A stretch of 28,793 nucleotides of DNA, taken from Pinguiococcus pyrenoidosus (Eukaryota; Sar; Pinguiophyceae; Pinguiochrysidales; Pinguiochrysidaceae). Each line of letters begins with the position of its first letter. Positions within the stretch are counted from its first letter, which is position 1. Shown here one piece after another: positions 28,083 to 28,793 of this stretch. The notes beneath the pieces are model-generated. The model searched no databases. It was not told the DNA's origin and worked only from the letters and a program-made list of their open reading frames with translations. The stretch lies in the NCBI GenBank assembly GCA_019677205.1, contig JAAMXY010000913.1, positions 1 to 28,793 of the forward strand. Reading direction: 5' to 3'. The position numbers and the translations under genes were made by a program.

Positions 28083-28225
28083 GGCCAGTAGACGTGGGAA
28101 TGACCCGATGACAGAAACGCTGAGAAGTTATCCTTATTCCTCCGCCCTTGGAGTATCTACCCCGCTCCTCATCGTCCGCAAAGGCTCCTGCCTGCTGTGT
28201 CTAGATGCTGCGACCCCCTGCAGAA

Positions 28226-28666
28226 TCAGTCGTCGAACTTGTAGGAATTTGATGCGAGGGTAATCTTGCCGCCCCTGTATGTACCCCGCTTCTTCTTCGT
28301 CTTCTCATGCCGAAAGTCTCGGCCCTGAACCTTCATGAGCTTGGACGACGCTTTGGCACCATACCCATCGTTGCCGAAGGCTGCTTCGTACGAGTTGTCC
28401 ATAAGCTCCTCCGACGCAATCTTTGCAGACCAGATGCTATCATCTACTCGACGGAACGCAGCGCCTTGTATCCTAGGCCCCTTCCTCTTCGTCGACCCCG
28501 ATGCGGGAAGCTTGGCGGCCCAGGCTTCCGCAGCCGCCGCTGCTTCTTCCCTCTTTTGCCTTTCCTCTTGCGCCCGCTTGCTCTCCCTGTCCTCGAGTTC
28601 CATATCATCGTCATCCTCTGAGTCATCCTCGTCGTCGTCCTCCTCCTCGTCCTCGTCGTCGTCGTC

Positions 28667-28714
<48 letters not shown>

Positions 28715-28793
28715 CTCGTCGTCGTCGTCGTCATCCTCATCATCCTCATCATCCTCCTCATCATCATCATCCTCATCATCATCACTATCATCG
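28226..28793 (-). CDS. Nopp140/SRP40 nucleolar phosphoprotein, C-terminal part
   Basis: The frame is open to the right edge of the window; 188 residues are visible and the 5' end is missing. The C-terminal SRP40 domain is clear: AAFRRVDDSIWSAKIASEEL, DNSYEAAFGNDGYGAKASSK, GRDFRHEKTKKKRGTYRGGK and ITLASNSYKFDD. Upstream is a very long Asp/Glu run with some Ser, encoded by a GAC/GAT/GAG repeat, as in the acidic Ser-rich repeats of Nopp140. Nopp140 shuttles between nucleolus and cytoplasm and chaperones box C/D and H/ACA snoRNPs; the SRP40 domain is the most conserved part. The frame carries no stop through the repeat, so the acidic run is probably translated. Confidence 0.9.
28605..28793. repeat. 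Long GAC/GAT/GAG trinucleotide repeat in the Nopp140-like gene
   Basis: On the coding strand nearly 190 bases are GAC, GAT, GAG and GAA codons, including an uninterrupted (GTC)n block on the plus strand around 28671-28713. It reaches the window edge, so its full length is unknown. Confidence 0.9.

Overview
This window is a compact, gene-dense piece of a nuclear genome from a microbial eukaryote. Every multi-exon gene can be rebuilt with small GT-AG introns (40 to about 360 bp, mostly 65-150), and each spliced model below keeps frame exactly (summed exon lengths are multiples of three). The content is typically eukaryotic: SNW/SKIP, IWS1/SPN1, Mo25, Nopp140, Kelch-BTB and a CDPK-like kinase. 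A DEG-type serine protease has a signal peptide followed by a Phe-led, transit-like stretch, which suggests an alga with a complex, red-derived plastid (stramenopile, haptophyte, cryptophyte or chromerid grade). The sequence does not settle the lineage. Coding regions are GC-rich, while some intergenic stretches are sharply AT-rich.

Layout, left to right: JmjC/cupin-8 oxygenase (-, runs off the left edge) and ALKBH6-like oxygenase (+), head to head; papain-type protease with a C-terminal membrane anchor (-); two-HMG-box protein with a mitochondrial-looking N-terminus (+); membrane UBX protein (+); SAP-DEG/HtrA protease (-); a BED/C2H2 zinc-finger ORF in a repeat-rich, element-like segment (-); Kelch-BTB-BACK protein (-); intronless SNW1/SKIP (+); four-TM MARVEL-like protein (-); Mo25 (+); IWS1/SPN1 (-); RraA-family aldolase-like protein (+); myristoylated CaMK/CDPK-like kinase without EF hands (+); an intronless 554-residue protein with separated Cys and His motifs (+); and the C-terminus of a Nopp140/SRP40 nucleolar phosphoprotein (-, runs off the right edge).

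Strands alternate often, giving five divergent pairs with short shared promoter regions. No pathway links all the genes. Nuclear gene expression (SKIP, IWS1, Nopp140, the two oxygenases) and protein quality control (DEG protease, UBX protein, papain protease) are well represented. No rRNA, tRNA, CRISPR or bacterial-style operon was seen. Exon borders were read by eye from splice signals, frame and family conservation, and have no transcript support.
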